This document shows, in pieces, positions 43,259 to 52,258 of a stretch of DNA of 64,000 nucleotides. Numbering within the stretch: position 1 is the first letter of the stretch; every line of letters begins with the position of its first letter. The DNA comes from CAVUPF01 sp963743285 (GTDB lineage Bacteria > Actinomycetota > Thermoleophilia > Solirubrobacterales > 70-9): positions 950,967-1,014,966 of the forward strand of contig CAVUPF010000001.1 in NCBI GenBank assembly GCA_963743285.1, in the 5' to 3' direction. The notes under the pieces were generated by a model. The model saw nothing but the letters and a program-made list of their open reading frames with translations, did no database searches and had not been told where the DNA came from. Made by a program: the position numbers and the translations under genes.

Positions 43259-44611
43259 CTAGCGCCCGCCGAAGATGGTACGCCGGTAGATGCCCATTGC
43301 TCCGGGGTGGGCGCTGTCGCCGAGGTTGCTGGAGGCCGACTGGTAGGCGGCGTAGGAGGCCCCGGCGGAGCAGGAGACGTTGCTGGAGTCGCCGTTGCCG
43401 CCGGGGGAGTAGCGGCCACTTTGCCGGGAGATCAGGAACGTCCCGTGATGGAGGAGGTCGTGGACGTAGACGTTGCTGACCTTGGGGTTGACGCCGAAGC
43501 CGTCGTAGGGGTTGCCGAGGTTCGTGGCGACGCTCTGAAAGCACACGAACCGCCCATCGCGGGGAAGGTCGGGCAGCGATGAGTCGCCGTTGGCGATCGC
43601 TTTGCTGCCGCCGCCGCTGCGGGAGGCCAGGAGCACCTGGTTGCTGCCGATTTCGCGCACGTAGATGTTGTCGACCGGGTTGGCGATGTTGCTGAGGTTG
43701 GTGGCGGTGCTCTCAAAGGCGACCCGGCCGCCGTCGCTGTCCAGAGATGGATTTAGCGAGGCTCGATTTGCCACCTTTCCGTCTTCGGCCATCGAGACCA
43801 GGATCGTCGCACCGCCCGCCAGCTTTCGCTCATAGATCTGCGGTTCGCCGTTGGCCTGGGGGCTGAGGTTGGTGGCGGTCGACTCAAAGACCACGGCCTT
43901 GCCGGTTGAGGAGATTTGGGGTTTGGTCGATTCGCCGTTGGCCGGAGCGTCCGCAGAGGAGCGCGAGATCAGGGTCGTACGGTTGGTTCGCCAGTCTCTC
44001 AAATAGATATTGATCGACCCGGGCTCTGCACCTGGAGCGAGGTTGGTGGCCGTCGAGGCAAAGACGATCTCTTCGCCATCAGAGGAGATCGACGGGGAGA
44101 AGCTTTCCCCGTTCCCCTTGGCGCCGTTTTGGCCGGAAGCTCGGGAGATCAGGATCGTCTGCCCCCGGCGGGGGCGGCGCAGATAGACGTTTGACTCTCC
44201 CCCCAGGCCGCCGAGATTGCTGGCCTTGGAGGTAAAGGTGACGTTCCATCCGGCCCCGGATACCGCCGGTTCATAGCTTGGCCCGTTGGCCGACGCACCG
44301 CCCGAGGAGCGCGAGATAAGCTCGTGACTGCCGCGATCGACGTTGCGCAGGTAGACCTCGCTTGACCCGTGAGCGCCGCCTGAGACGTAGCCGATGTAGT
44401 TGCCGTCAAGCGAGATCGAGGGGTTGGAGCTGTCCTGGTTGGCCGGTGACACTTGGGAGACGTCCGTACTGCCGATCAGCAGGGTCCGGTAGTCGGTGAA
44501 CCGCTGGGCTTGGACGACGATCGGCACCGCCAGCGCCAGCGCCAAGACGACGGCGCCGACCAGCCGGGCGCGGCGTTTTCGTGATTTTGGGGGCGGGGAT
44601 TTCAATCGCAT
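43259..44611 (-). CDS. Secreted PD40/TolB-like beta-propeller protein
   Basis: The 450-residue protein has a basic N-terminus and a signal/anchor segment (LVGAVVLALALAVPIVVQA). Six or seven units of the form PSISSDGEEIVFASTATNL, YLRDWRTNRTTLISRSS and PANGES follow. It is a paralogue of the gene at 1650-3050, sharing the ISR/TNL/VYxRD rhythm. Function is probably extracellular binding. Confidence 0.75.
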   Translation of the reverse strand: MRLKSPPPKSRKRRARLVGAVVLALALAVPIVVQAQRFTDYRTLLIGSTDVSQVSPANQDSSNPSISLDGNYIGYVSGGAHGSSEVYLRNVDRGSHELISRSSGGASANGPSYEPAVSGAGWNVTFTSKASNLGGLGGESNVYLRRPRRGQTILISRASGQNGAKGNGESFSPSISSDGEEIVFASTATNLAPGAEPGSINIYLRDWRTNRTTLISRSSADAPANGESTKPQISSTGKAVVFESTATNLSPQANGEPQIYERKLAGGATILVSMAEDGKVANRASLNPSLDSDGGRVAFESTATNLSNIANPVDNIYVREIGSNQVLLASRSGGGSKAIANGDSSLPDLPRDGRFVCFQSVATNLGNPYDGFGVNPKVSNVYVHDLLHHGTFLISRQSGRYSPGGNGDSSNVSCSAGASYAAYQSASSNLGDSAHPGAMGIYRRTIFGGR

Positions 44612-44763
44612 CGATTCAGGTGGGGCTTGCTGCGTCCCGATCGGGCCGGCTCGCCGAGCACCTGCGCGCTTGCCTTATCCGGCCCAAGTGCTCGTATCGG
44701 CAGCCTGCCACGCAACTTGACCCCGCGAATGCTGCGACCTCGGAGAGTCGTCCAGGCGGGAGC

Positions 44764-45330
44764 TCAGTGGGCTTCGTCTGCGGCGTGCGCGGGCGGCCGG
44801 GACTCCTCCGCCAGCGAGGTGATCTCGAGCTGGCCGTGGGCGGCCTCTTCGAGCACCTCGGTTGCCTCCTGGGCCGAGCGCGCGTAGAGCTCGACCAGCA
44901 GGTGGATGACGATCTGCTCCTCGTCGTGCTTGTGGAAGCGGACATGGGTGAAGAACTCGCGCACGCCGGCGTCGCCGAAGGCGCCGTAGGTGAGGAACTC
45001 GATCGCCTCCGGCCCCGCGCAGGTCTCGACCCGGTCCTGGTCGACGGTGACCGTGCAGGAGGCGACCCAGGGCGTGCCGGCGACCATCCGTTCCCAGCGG
45101 TCCTCGATCGGCACGACGCGGTCGCCCTGGAAGGTGAGGTGGGGCTGGTCGTGCATGCAATCCAGGCACTGCACGACCGACTCCTGCACTTCGTCTACAC
45201 CCTCGGTCGGGATGCCGCTGTCGGGGTCGATGCGGCGGATCGCGTCGTAGTGGATCTGGATCTCAAGGCTCTGCGACCAACAGCGATAGCAGCGCAACCA
45301 GGCCGAGCGATCCCCGTTTAGCTCACTCAT
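44764..45330 (-). CDS. Uncharacterised protein with two Cys pairs, downstream of the mutase gene
   Basis: A 188-residue soluble protein. Two C-X2-C pairs (RCYRCWSQ near residue 15 and QCLDCMHD near 55) could form a zinc ribbon. A conserved-looking middle (VTVDQDRVETCAGPEAIEFL) and an acidic helical C-terminus follow. It lies 58 bases behind the ethylmalonyl-CoA mutase gene on the same strand, so a common transcript is likely. I do not recognise the family. Confidence 0.6.
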   Translation of the reverse strand: MSELNGDRSAWLRCYRCWSQSLEIQIHYDAIRRIDPDSGIPTEGVDEVQESVVQCLDCMHDQPHLTFQGDRVVPIEDRWERMVAGTPWVASCTVTVDQDRVETCAGPEAIEFLTYGAFGDAGVREFFTHVRFHKHDEEQIVIHLLVELYARSAQEATEVLEEAAHGQLEITSLAEESRPPAHAADEAH

Positions 45331-45388
45331 CGCTTCCTATTGTCGCGCCGATCGACGCTCGGCGTTCTCCGCCACCTGCTCCGCCCGC

Positions 45389-47401
45389 TCAGCGGGCTGT
45401 GGGGGCGCTCACCGGGGTCGGGCTGTTGGACCGCCGCCCGACCAACTCGACGATCTCGCCCATGATCCGGTTGAGGTCGAAGTCCTTGGACGTGAAGACG
45501 CCGGCGACGCCTGCCTCGCGCAAGCGCACGGCGTCGGCAACGGGGATGACTCCTCCGACCACGACGGGCACCTCGACCCCCTCCTCGCGCAGCATCCGCA
45601 CCACCTCGGGGACCAGCTCGAGGTGGGAGCCGGAGAGGATCGAGAGGCCGACCAGGTCGACGTCCTCCTGCAGGGCGGAGGCGGCGATCTCGGCCGGGGT
45701 GAGGCGGATGCCCTGGTAGATCACCTCCATGCCGACGTCGCGGGCGCGCAGGGCGATCTGCTCGGAGCCGTTGGAGTGGCCGTCGAGGCCGGGCTTGCCG
45801 ACCAGGATCCTGATCCGGTGGCCGATCTGCTCGGAGACCTCCTCGACGCGGCGGCGGATCCCGGCGAGCTGCTCGCGGTCGGTGGGCGGAGCGGCGCCGT
45901 CGACCCCGGTCGGGGCGCGGTAGGCGCCAAACGCCTCGCGCAGCACCCCGGCCCACTCGCCGGTCGTCGCGCCGGCCCTGGCGGCCTCGATCGTCGCCGG
46001 CATGACGTTGGCGCCCTCCTCGCGGGCGACCCTGGCGAGCTCGGCGAGCGCGGCCCGCACCGCGCCGCCGTCGCGCTCGGCCTTCCAGCGCTCCAGCGCC
46101 TCCACCCGCTCGCGCTCGACCGCGGGGTCGGGGGTGAGGATGCCACCGTCGGCGCCCGCGGTCAGCGGCGAGTCCTCGGTCTCGGTGAAGCTGTTCTGGC
46201 CGATCACCTTCTGCTCGCCGCTCTCGATCCGTGCCACCCGCTCGCGGTGGGACTCGACCAGGCGGGCCTTCATGTAGGGAACGGCCGCCACCGCGCCGCC
46301 GTGCTCGGTGACCACGGCCATCTCGGCCCGGGCGCCCGCGGCCAGCTCCTCGACCAGCCCGTCCATCACCACCGAGCCCTCAAAGAGGTCGGGGTACTCG
46401 AGCAGGTCGGTCTCATTGGCGAGCACCTGCTGGATGCGCAGGCTCCACTGCTGGTCCCACGGGCGGGGGAGGCCCAGCGCCTCGTTCCAGGCAGGGAGCT
46501 GGATCGCGCGGGCGCGGGCGTCGCGGCTGAGTGTCACCGCCAGCGCCTCCAGCACGATCCGCGGGACGTTGTTCTCCGGCTGGGCCTCGGTCAGCCCGAG
46601 GCTGTTGACCTGGACGCCGTAGCGGAAGCGCAGCATCTTGGGGTCGGTGACGCCGTAGCGCTCGCGGCCGATCTCGTTCCAGATCCGGCCCATCGTGCGC
46701 AGCTTGGCGATCTCCTCGACCAATCGGATGCCGGCGTTGACGAAGAAGGAGATGCGCCCAAAGACGGTCGGGAAGTCCCGCTCGGCGACCTGGCCACGGG
46801 CCTTGACCTCGTCGAGCACCGCGATCGCGGTGCTGAGCGCATAGGCGATCTCCTGCACCGGCGTGGCGCCCGCCTCCTGCAGGTGGTAGCTGCAGATGTT
46901 GGTCGGGTTCCAGCTCGGCACCTCGTTGACGGTGAAGGCGACCATGTCGGCGATCAGCCGCATCGAGGGCTCGGGCGGGAAGGCGTAGGTGCCGCGCGAG
47001 AGGTACTCCTTGATGATGTCGTTCTGGGTGGTGCCCTTCAGCGCGGAGCGCTCGACTCCGTTCTCCTCGGCGACGACGATATAGAGGCCGAGCAGCCAGG
47101 CGGCGGTGGCGTTGATCGTCATCGAGGTGTTCATCGCCTCGAGCGGGATGCCGTCGAACAGCTGGTGCATGTCGCCCTTGTGGACGATCGAGACGCCGAC
47201 CTTGCCGACCTCGCCGCGGGCGAGGACCTGGTCAGGGTCATAGCCGGTCTGGGTGGGCAGGTCAAAGGCGACCGAGAGGCCGGTCTGGCCCTTGGCGAGG
47301 TTGCGCCGGTAGAGCTCGTTGGAGCGCCGCGCATCGGAGTGCCCGGCGTAGGTGCGCATCACCCAGGGGCGGTCGGGCTCGGGCAGGCGGTGCTCGCTCA
47401 T
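45389..47401 (-). CDS. ecm: Ethylmalonyl-CoA mutase-like acyl-CoA mutase (B12-dependent)
   Basis: The 670-residue protein carries both the TIM-barrel substrate domain and the B12 domain. The former has PWVMRTYAGHSDARRSNELY, GQTGLSVAFDLPTQTGYDPD and NTSMTINATAAW. The latter has GKPGLDGHSNGSEQIALRA, with the D-X-H-X2-G cobalamin motif, plus SGSHLELVPEVVRML and VVGGVIP. The N-terminal RTYAGHS and the single-chain layout point to ethylmalonyl-CoA mutase (MeaA/Ecm) over methylmalonyl-CoA mutase. The crotonyl-CoA carboxylase/reductase gene 5 kb away supports this. It converts ethylmalonyl-CoA to methylsuccinyl-CoA. ATG at 47401; a TTG at 47410 is possible. Confidence 0.88.
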   Translation of the reverse strand: MSEHRLPEPDRPWVMRTYAGHSDARRSNELYRRNLAKGQTGLSVAFDLPTQTGYDPDQVLARGEVGKVGVSIVHKGDMHQLFDGIPLEAMNTSMTINATAAWLLGLYIVVAEENGVERSALKGTTQNDIIKEYLSRGTYAFPPEPSMRLIADMVAFTVNEVPSWNPTNICSYHLQEAGATPVQEIAYALSTAIAVLDEVKARGQVAERDFPTVFGRISFFVNAGIRLVEEIAKLRTMGRIWNEIGRERYGVTDPKMLRFRYGVQVNSLGLTEAQPENNVPRIVLEALAVTLSRDARARAIQLPAWNEALGLPRPWDQQWSLRIQQVLANETDLLEYPDLFEGSVVMDGLVEELAAGARAEMAVVTEHGGAVAAVPYMKARLVESHRERVARIESGEQKVIGQNSFTETEDSPLTAGADGGILTPDPAVERERVEALERWKAERDGGAVRAALAELARVAREEGANVMPATIEAARAGATTGEWAGVLREAFGAYRAPTGVDGAAPPTDREQLAGIRRRVEEVSEQIGHRIRILVGKPGLDGHSNGSEQIALRARDVGMEVIYQGIRLTPAEIAASALQEDVDLVGLSILSGSHLELVPEVVRMLREEGVEVPVVVGGVIPVADAVRLREAGVAGVFTSKDFDLNRIMGEIVELVGRRSNSPTPVSAPTAR

Positions 47402-47493
47402 CGTGACCAATGATATTTGGGCCAGGCCGAAATCCGGCGTTCACCGGCCCTCGGGCGCATCTTTTCCCCCTGGCGGTGTTTAGGCTGCGGGCG

Positions 47494-48189
47494 ATGAGAG
47501 CGCGATTCACAGCCGCTTTGCTGGCCGCGATGGGCGCGGCGCTGATCATCGTGGCCGGCGCCGGAGCGACGATGGTCGGCATCTACCGCGATGGCATGGA
47601 AACCCCCGCCCAGCGTGAACAGCTGGTCAAGCTCGCGGGCCGCAACTGCACGCGCGGCAGCGCCGAACAGACGCTGCTGATCACGCTCGGCAAGCTTACG
47701 AGCCAGTGCTCATTCCGGACTCCCGTGCTGGGACGCGACCTCGAAGTCGCGGCGAGTGAGAGCCTGTTGAGCGCCACGCCGAAGAGCCTGCAGCGCACGG
47801 TGTACCTCAGCCTGATCCTGCGAACCGGCGGCGGCGCCGGCTACCAGCTCGTCGTCTACCCCGCCCAGCAGAAGGTCCAGCTGCGCAAGAACCTGCCGGG
47901 CGGCAAGGTCAAGTACCTCGCGATCGCTCGGAGCCAGCCGTCGGTCCAGGGGATCAACAAGACCAACCAGCTCGGCCTCCAGGCGATCAACATCACCAGC
48001 GGTCCCGAACGGGGCAATTGTCAGCTCTATGCCTACGTCGGCGGCAAGCAGGTCGCCGAAGTTGTCGATCCGGCGCCCCGCGAACTGAGCGGCAGCGCCT
48101 CGGGCGTCGCGGTCGGCTCGGCGAGCAACGCCACCGGCGCGGTCGCCAGCGTCGGCAACGTCATTGTCCGGGTGCCGAGCCCGTTCTGA
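47494..48189 (+). CDS. Secreted protein of unknown function
   Basis: A 231-residue protein with an N-terminal signal or anchor (FTAALLAAMGAALIIVAGAG). NCTRGSAEQTLLITLGKLTS, LRTGGGAGYQLVVYP and a Ser/Ala/Gly-rich tail follow. No family recognised. It diverges from the mutase gene, with 92 bases between the starts. Confidence 0.6.
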   Translation: MRARFTAALLAAMGAALIIVAGAGATMVGIYRDGMETPAQREQLVKLAGRNCTRGSAEQTLLITLGKLTSQCSFRTPVLGRDLEVAASESLLSATPKSLQRTVYLSLILRTGGGAGYQLVVYPAQQKVQLRKNLPGGKVKYLAIARSQPSVQGINKTNQLGLQAINITSGPERGNCQLYAYVGGKQVAEVVDPAPRELSGSASGVAVGSASNATGAVASVGNVIVRVPSPF

Positions 48190-48390
48190 GCGCCGTGATC
48201 CGCGGCGCCGGGCTTGCCGGCGCCAGCGCTTCGGCTGGGCTGAGGAGGATGTAGCCGAGCGCGATCACGCCGGCCGCATCGAGCGCCGGCCCACTCCAGC
48301 GCCCCAGACGGCCAACGCTTCGGCGCTGTCGGCACGGCTCCTTGAGAATTAAGCGTCCCCCGCGGGCTGGCTGGCTGCATAATCCCGTTG

Positions 48391-48681
48391 ATGTCCACGA
48401 CGACGATCGAGCGGCCGCGCAGCGGCGGCCCGGGCTCGGGCCTGGGGGGTGGCTGGCGGGTGATCGTCCGCAACGACAGCCGCAACACCTTCGAGCACGT
48501 CGCCCAGGCGCTGGCCAGCGTCCTGCCCGGCGTCAGCATCGAGCAGGGTCACCGGATCGCCGACCAGATCCACAACAGCGGCCAGGCGATCGTCTGGACC
48601 GGCCCCCGCGAGCCGGCCGAGCACTACTGGGAACAGCTGGACTCGGCGGGGCTGACGATGGCCCCTCTGGAGCGGGGCTGA
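48391..48681 (+). CDS. clpS: ClpS, ATP-dependent Clp protease adaptor
   Basis: The 96-residue protein has a short disordered N-terminus followed by the ClpS core. VIVRNDSRNTFEHVAQAL contains the N-degron pocket Asn-Asp. HRIADQIHNSGQAIVWTGPR and EPAEHYWEQLDSAGLTMAPL complete the fold. ClpS hands N-degron proteins to the Clp protease. The ATG at 48391 directly follows an in-frame TTG. No clpA or clpC gene is adjacent. Confidence 0.85.
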   Translation: MSTTTIERPRSGGPGSGLGGGWRVIVRNDSRNTFEHVAQALASVLPGVSIEQGHRIADQIHNSGQAIVWTGPREPAEHYWEQLDSAGLTMAPLERG

Positions 48682-48703
48682 GCGCGCCGCCCTTCGCCCG
48701 AGC

Positions 48704-50650
48704 TCAGTGGACCACGCAGCTCGGAGCGCCGGCCGGGTCTGAGGCCGGGAAGGCGTGAGCCAGCGCGTGGGCGATCAGGCGGCTACGGGCGGCGTAGCCT
48801 GGCGAGTTGTAGTGAATCCCGTCATCGATGAACCACTTGTCCTTCACCGCGGCGGACCAGTCATAGACGCGCATGTTCGGGTAGGCGGGGCACGCCTTGC
48901 GCAGGTCTTCGTCCCAGAGCTGCATGTTGTGCTCCGCGTAGGGCCCGCTCGTGAGCAGGGACTTGACGTTGACCCACATCACCGGCCGGTTGCCGATCAC
49001 CGACATCATCCGCTTGATTCGAGCCAGCTGATCGACGCTTGAGCCGGCGTAGATATCGGCGGCGTCGTTGGTGCCGAGCGCCAGCACCCAGCAGCCGCGA
49101 TAGCCCCGCCGCTTCCAGGCCTGCGCCACTTCGTAGCCGTTCGGCTGACCTTCGAAGGTCTCGACGATCGAGCGGGCGCCGGAGATCTCGAAGTGCTGGG
49201 TGCTGGCGCCGACCCGCGCGTACTGGGCGCTGATCCGCTGGCGAGGGTTCGGCAGGTATTCGGGTGAGACCAGGCCCTCCGAGGTGGAGTCGCCGATCTG
49301 GATGACCGAGCGACAGGACGTGCGCCGCGAGGACGCGGCCTGCGCCGCGGCCCGCGGCCCGCTCAGCGGGGCGCGGACGGTTTGCGCGATCGCGCTGCTC
49401 GAGGCGCCGACCACGGGGCCCGCGCCGACCCCCGCCAGCCCGGCGCAGGCGACGGCGAGGACGCCGAGCAGGGCCGCCAGGGCCACCCAGCCCCGGCGCG
49501 GGACCGTCTCCGCTCGCCACTCTCCAGACCTGAGCTGCTTCCAGAGGCGCCCGAGGGCGCCGTGGCGAATCGGCTCCTCGACGAACCGCCACGAGAGCGC
49601 CGCGACGCCGATGATCGCGGCGACCTGGAGGGCGTCGCGCAGCAGGTCGGTTCCGTGGGCGCCGGCCGGCGTCGTCAGGACGATGATCGGGAAGTGCCAG
49701 AGGTAGATGCCATAGGAGCGCACCCCGATCCAGCGCAGCGGGCGCCAGCCGAGGACGGAGCCCAGCCGGCAGGCGGGTTGGGCGAGCGCGGCGATGACCA
49801 GCGCCGTCGCCACCGAGAGCAGCGTGAACCCACCCCGGTAGAGGAAGGGGGAGTACTCGTTGGTGCGCCAGATCATCAGGGCGATGACGATCAGGCCCGC
49901 GACGCCGAGGCCGTCGAGAATGCGCCGGGCGCCGGCCGGGATCCGCTTCGTCAGCCGCCGGCTGGGCCAGACCATCGCCAGGGCGGCGCCGACCAGCAGC
50001 TCGCTGGCCCGGGTGTCGGTCCCGTAGTAGACCCGTGAGGGGTCGAGGCTCGGGTGGTAGAGCAGCGCCATCGCGATCGCCGAGGCGGCGGCGAGGAGCA
50101 GGGTCGCGCCGGCCAGCCTGGGGCGCAGCCCGGAGGGAAGCGGGACCTCGCGGATGAAGCGAATGCCAAGCAGCAGGAGGAACGGCCAGATGATGTAGAA
50201 CTGCTCCTCCACCGCCAGGGACCAGAGGTGGTTGAGGGGCGAGGGCGATCCGAAGCTCGCGAAATAGGAGACGTGCTGGAAGATCAGCCACCAGTTGCTC
50301 ACGTATAGAAGTGCGGCGGCGACGGCTTCCCTGAAGCTGGGCGGCTGGTGGGGGCCGATGACGGTGACCCAGGCGATCACCACCGCGAGCATCAGGAAGA
50401 GGGCCGGCAGCAGCCGCCGGGCCCGCCCCAGCCAAAAGCCGCCGAGCCTGATGCCGCCGCGGGCCCGCTGGGCGAGGAGCAGGTCGGTGATCAGGTAGCC
50501 GCTGAGGGTGAAGAAGACACCGACGCCGAGCAGCCCGCCGGGGGCCCAGCCGAAGCCCAGGTGAAAGGCGATCACCGCGAGAACGGCAACCGCCCGCAAC
50601 CCGTCCAGCCCGGGCATGTAACGCTGACTGGGCCTGACTGGTTCAGGCAT
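48704..50650 (-). CDS. OafA/YrhL-type acyltransferase with SGNH C-terminal domain
   Basis: The 648-residue protein begins with the acyltransferase-3 membrane domain (YMPGLDGLRAVAVLAVIAFH at residues 12-31, ten or more helices). The catalytic His is in that first helix, and VGVFFTLSGYLITDLLL follows. From about residue 440 an extracytoplasmic SGNH domain follows: SVIQIGDSTSEGLVS (block I), LALGTNDAADIY (block III) and FIDDGIHYNSPGY (Asp-x-x-His block V). Such two-domain enzymes O-acetylate surface polysaccharides or peptidoglycan. All key residues are present. Confidence 0.88.
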   Translation of the reverse strand: MPEPVRPSQRYMPGLDGLRAVAVLAVIAFHLGFGWAPGGLLGVGVFFTLSGYLITDLLLAQRARGGIRLGGFWLGRARRLLPALFLMLAVVIAWVTVIGPHQPPSFREAVAAALLYVSNWWLIFQHVSYFASFGSPSPLNHLWSLAVEEQFYIIWPFLLLLGIRFIREVPLPSGLRPRLAGATLLLAAASAIAMALLYHPSLDPSRVYYGTDTRASELLVGAALAMVWPSRRLTKRIPAGARRILDGLGVAGLIVIALMIWRTNEYSPFLYRGGFTLLSVATALVIAALAQPACRLGSVLGWRPLRWIGVRSYGIYLWHFPIIVLTTPAGAHGTDLLRDALQVAAIIGVAALSWRFVEEPIRHGALGRLWKQLRSGEWRAETVPRRGWVALAALLGVLAVACAGLAGVGAGPVVGASSSAIAQTVRAPLSGPRAAAQAASSRRTSCRSVIQIGDSTSEGLVSPEYLPNPRQRISAQYARVGASTQHFEISGARSIVETFEGQPNGYEVAQAWKRRGYRGCWVLALGTNDAADIYAGSSVDQLARIKRMMSVIGNRPVMWVNVKSLLTSGPYAEHNMQLWDEDLRKACPAYPNMRVYDWSAAVKDKWFIDDGIHYNSPGYAARSRLIAHALAHAFPASDPAGAPSCVVH

Positions 50651-50721
50651 GGCGCCCCCGCCATGCTACGTGGGGGATCGCCCCCAGCTGCTCATCCGGC
50701 TGGACCTGGGAGGATTCGCCC

Positions 50722-50916
50722 TCAGTCGAGGGGTGGGGCAGGCTTCTCGGCCGGCTCCTCGGGGCCCTCGTCCTTGCCCTCGAGCGAGGCTTTGAACTGG
50801 CGGATGCCGGAGCCGAGTGAGCGGCCCACCTGGGGCAGGCGCTTTGGGCCGAGGACGAGCATCGCGATCACCAGCACGACCAGCAGATGCGCTGGGCTCT
50901 CTAGCCCGCTGAACAT
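50722..50916 (-). CDS. tatA: TatA-type Sec-independent translocase subunit
   Basis: The 64-residue protein has one N-terminal membrane helix (HLLVVLVIAMLVLGPKRLP) directly followed by the amphipathic helix VGRSLGSGIRQFKASLEG and an acidic Pro-rich tail. FGPKKLPELGR-like LGPKRLPQVGRSLGSG is the TatA/B signature. TatA forms the twin-arginine translocation pore. tatC is not in the window. Confidence 0.85.
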   Translation of the reverse strand: MFSGLESPAHLLVVLVIAMLVLGPKRLPQVGRSLGSGIRQFKASLEGKDEGPEEPAEKPAPPLD

Positions 50917-50996
50917 CGGATCTCTTCGGTCAAGTCACGATGAACGTTACGCGAGTCCTGCGCTCTCCGTTTGGCGCCTCGGGTAGGTTGGCCTGG

Positions 50997-51644
50997 ATGA
51001 ACGACGATTGGCGCCTCCAGATCGAACCCGAAGAGGACGCGCACGCCGGCGAGCTGATCGGCCACCTCGACGCGGGCGTGCTCGAGCACGAGCTCGGCGA
51101 TGCCTTCCACGACCGGGTGATCGTCAGCCGCGACGGCCCTCGCGTCTACCTCTACGCCGGCACTCGCGAGCAGGCCGAGGCCGCTCACACGCTGATCGAC
51201 TCCCTCGCCGCCCAGCATGGCTGGACGCTCAGCATCGAGCTGCGGCACTGGCACCCGAGCGCCGAGGCCTGGGAGGAGCCCGACAAGCCGCTCCCCGACA
51301 GCGACCTTGCCCAAGGGGCCGAGCACCAGGAGGAGATCGCTGCCGAAGACAAGAAGGTGCAAGAACAGGGCTATCCGGAATTTGAGGTCCGAGTCGAGTT
51401 TCCCTCTCACCACGACGCGGTGAGCTTTCGTGAACAGCTCCGAGGCGAGGGCTTCTCATCCGTTCATCGCTGGAGATACCTCCTGGTTGGTGCGATCGAC
51501 GAGGACGAGGCCAAGGAGCTTGCCGAGCGGCTGCGCAAAGAGGCCCCCGAGGGCAGCCAGGTCAAGGTCGAGGGGACCTGGAAGGCGGCATTGGCGGAGA
51601 GCCCGCGTAATCCGTTCGCGGTGCTGGGCGGGCTCGGCGGGTAA
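50997..51644 (+). CDS. Uncharacterised soluble protein
   Basis: The 215-residue protein has MNDDWRLQIEPEEDAHAGEL at its start, SRDGPRVYLYAGTREQAEAA in the middle and VRVEFPSHHDAVSFREQLRG plus HRWRYLLVGAIDEDEAKELA at the end. It looks like two related ferredoxin-like or swivelling units. The pattern occurs as a conserved hypothetical in actinobacteria. ATG at 50997. Confidence 0.6.
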   Translation: MNDDWRLQIEPEEDAHAGELIGHLDAGVLEHELGDAFHDRVIVSRDGPRVYLYAGTREQAEAAHTLIDSLAAQHGWTLSIELRHWHPSAEAWEEPDKPLPDSDLAQGAEHQEEIAAEDKKVQEQGYPEFEVRVEFPSHHDAVSFREQLRGEGFSSVHRWRYLLVGAIDEDEAKELAERLRKEAPEGSQVKVEGTWKAALAESPRNPFAVLGGLGG

Positions 51645-51815
51645 GCCGCTCGGGGTGCCCGGCGTTCCGCGGGCGGCAGCGGCGGCCTCAAAGCCGGGTC
51701 GCTGCGCCCGGGCGGCCGGTGGGGCCTTGCCGGCCTCAGGGGGTGGTGAGGGAGCTGGACTCGGGTCGGACCGATTCGGGATCGGCACCTCTCGAGTAGA
51801 TCGGGATGCTGACGA

Positions 51816-51950
51816 TCAGCGAGCAGGCCGGATCCCCAACCAGACTGGGACTATCGCGGGTGGGATCACAAAGCAGATGCCGAGCCCGACCGCCACCCAG
51901 CCCAGCCACCTGGGCAGCGCCGCCGCGGAGGATGCAAGGGTGCCTGGCGC
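51816..51950 (-). pseudogene. Possible C-terminal remnant of a membrane protein
   Basis: A short frame reads LASSAAALPRWLGWVAVGLG and CFVIPPAIVPVWLGI before a stop. The LPRWLGW motif followed by a membrane helix is typical of the last helix of DUF4386-like or related membrane proteins. Nothing upstream continues it. Confidence 0.3.
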
Positions 51951-51960
51951 CGGCAGGGCG

Positions 51961-52254
51961 CTACTCGGCTGCCAGCAGGGTGTGCCAGGCGGGGAGGAGC
52001 GGCAGGTCATAGAAGCCGATCACGGCGGCGCGGGCCTCCTCGATCTCCTCGCAGTACCAGTAGCGCTCGAAGTCGGCTCGGACCTCCCACAGCGAGGTCT
52101 GCTGGAAGGCGAGCGGGTCATCGATCGAGCGGATCAGCGACCAGCTCCTGGCCCCGAAGGCGGGCATCCGCGCCGCCGCCGGTTCCCAGAGGTCGAGCCA
52201 GCGGTCGGCCCGGAAGGGGGCGATGTGCCAATCGAGTGTGCAGACCTCAGCCAT
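51961..52254 (-). CDS. Small hypothetical protein behind ccr
   Basis: A 97-residue protein beginning MAEVCTLDWHIAPFRADRWL and containing SWSLIRSIDDPLAFQQTSLW and DFERYWYCEEIEEARAAVIG. The size and aromatic pattern resemble dimeric alpha-beta-barrel (antibiotic monooxygenase-like) proteins, which is a guess. It starts 4 bases after the ccr stop, so it is almost certainly cotranscribed. Confidence 0.6.
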   Translation of the reverse strand: MAEVCTLDWHIAPFRADRWLDLWEPAAARMPAFGARSWSLIRSIDDPLAFQQTSLWEVRADFERYWYCEEIEEARAAVIGFYDLPLLPAWHTLLAAE

Positions 52255-52258
52255 CTGA

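Noticed and set aside
45623..47413. A 596-codon open frame on the plus strand opposite the mutase gene
   Set aside because: It is an antisense shadow of a GC-rich gene; the minus strand carries the full set of mutase motifs.
48861..50435. A 524-codon minus-strand frame inside the acyltransferase gene
   Set aside because: Shifted-frame shadow of the acyltransferase, Arg/Pro/Ala-rich without hydrophobic helices.
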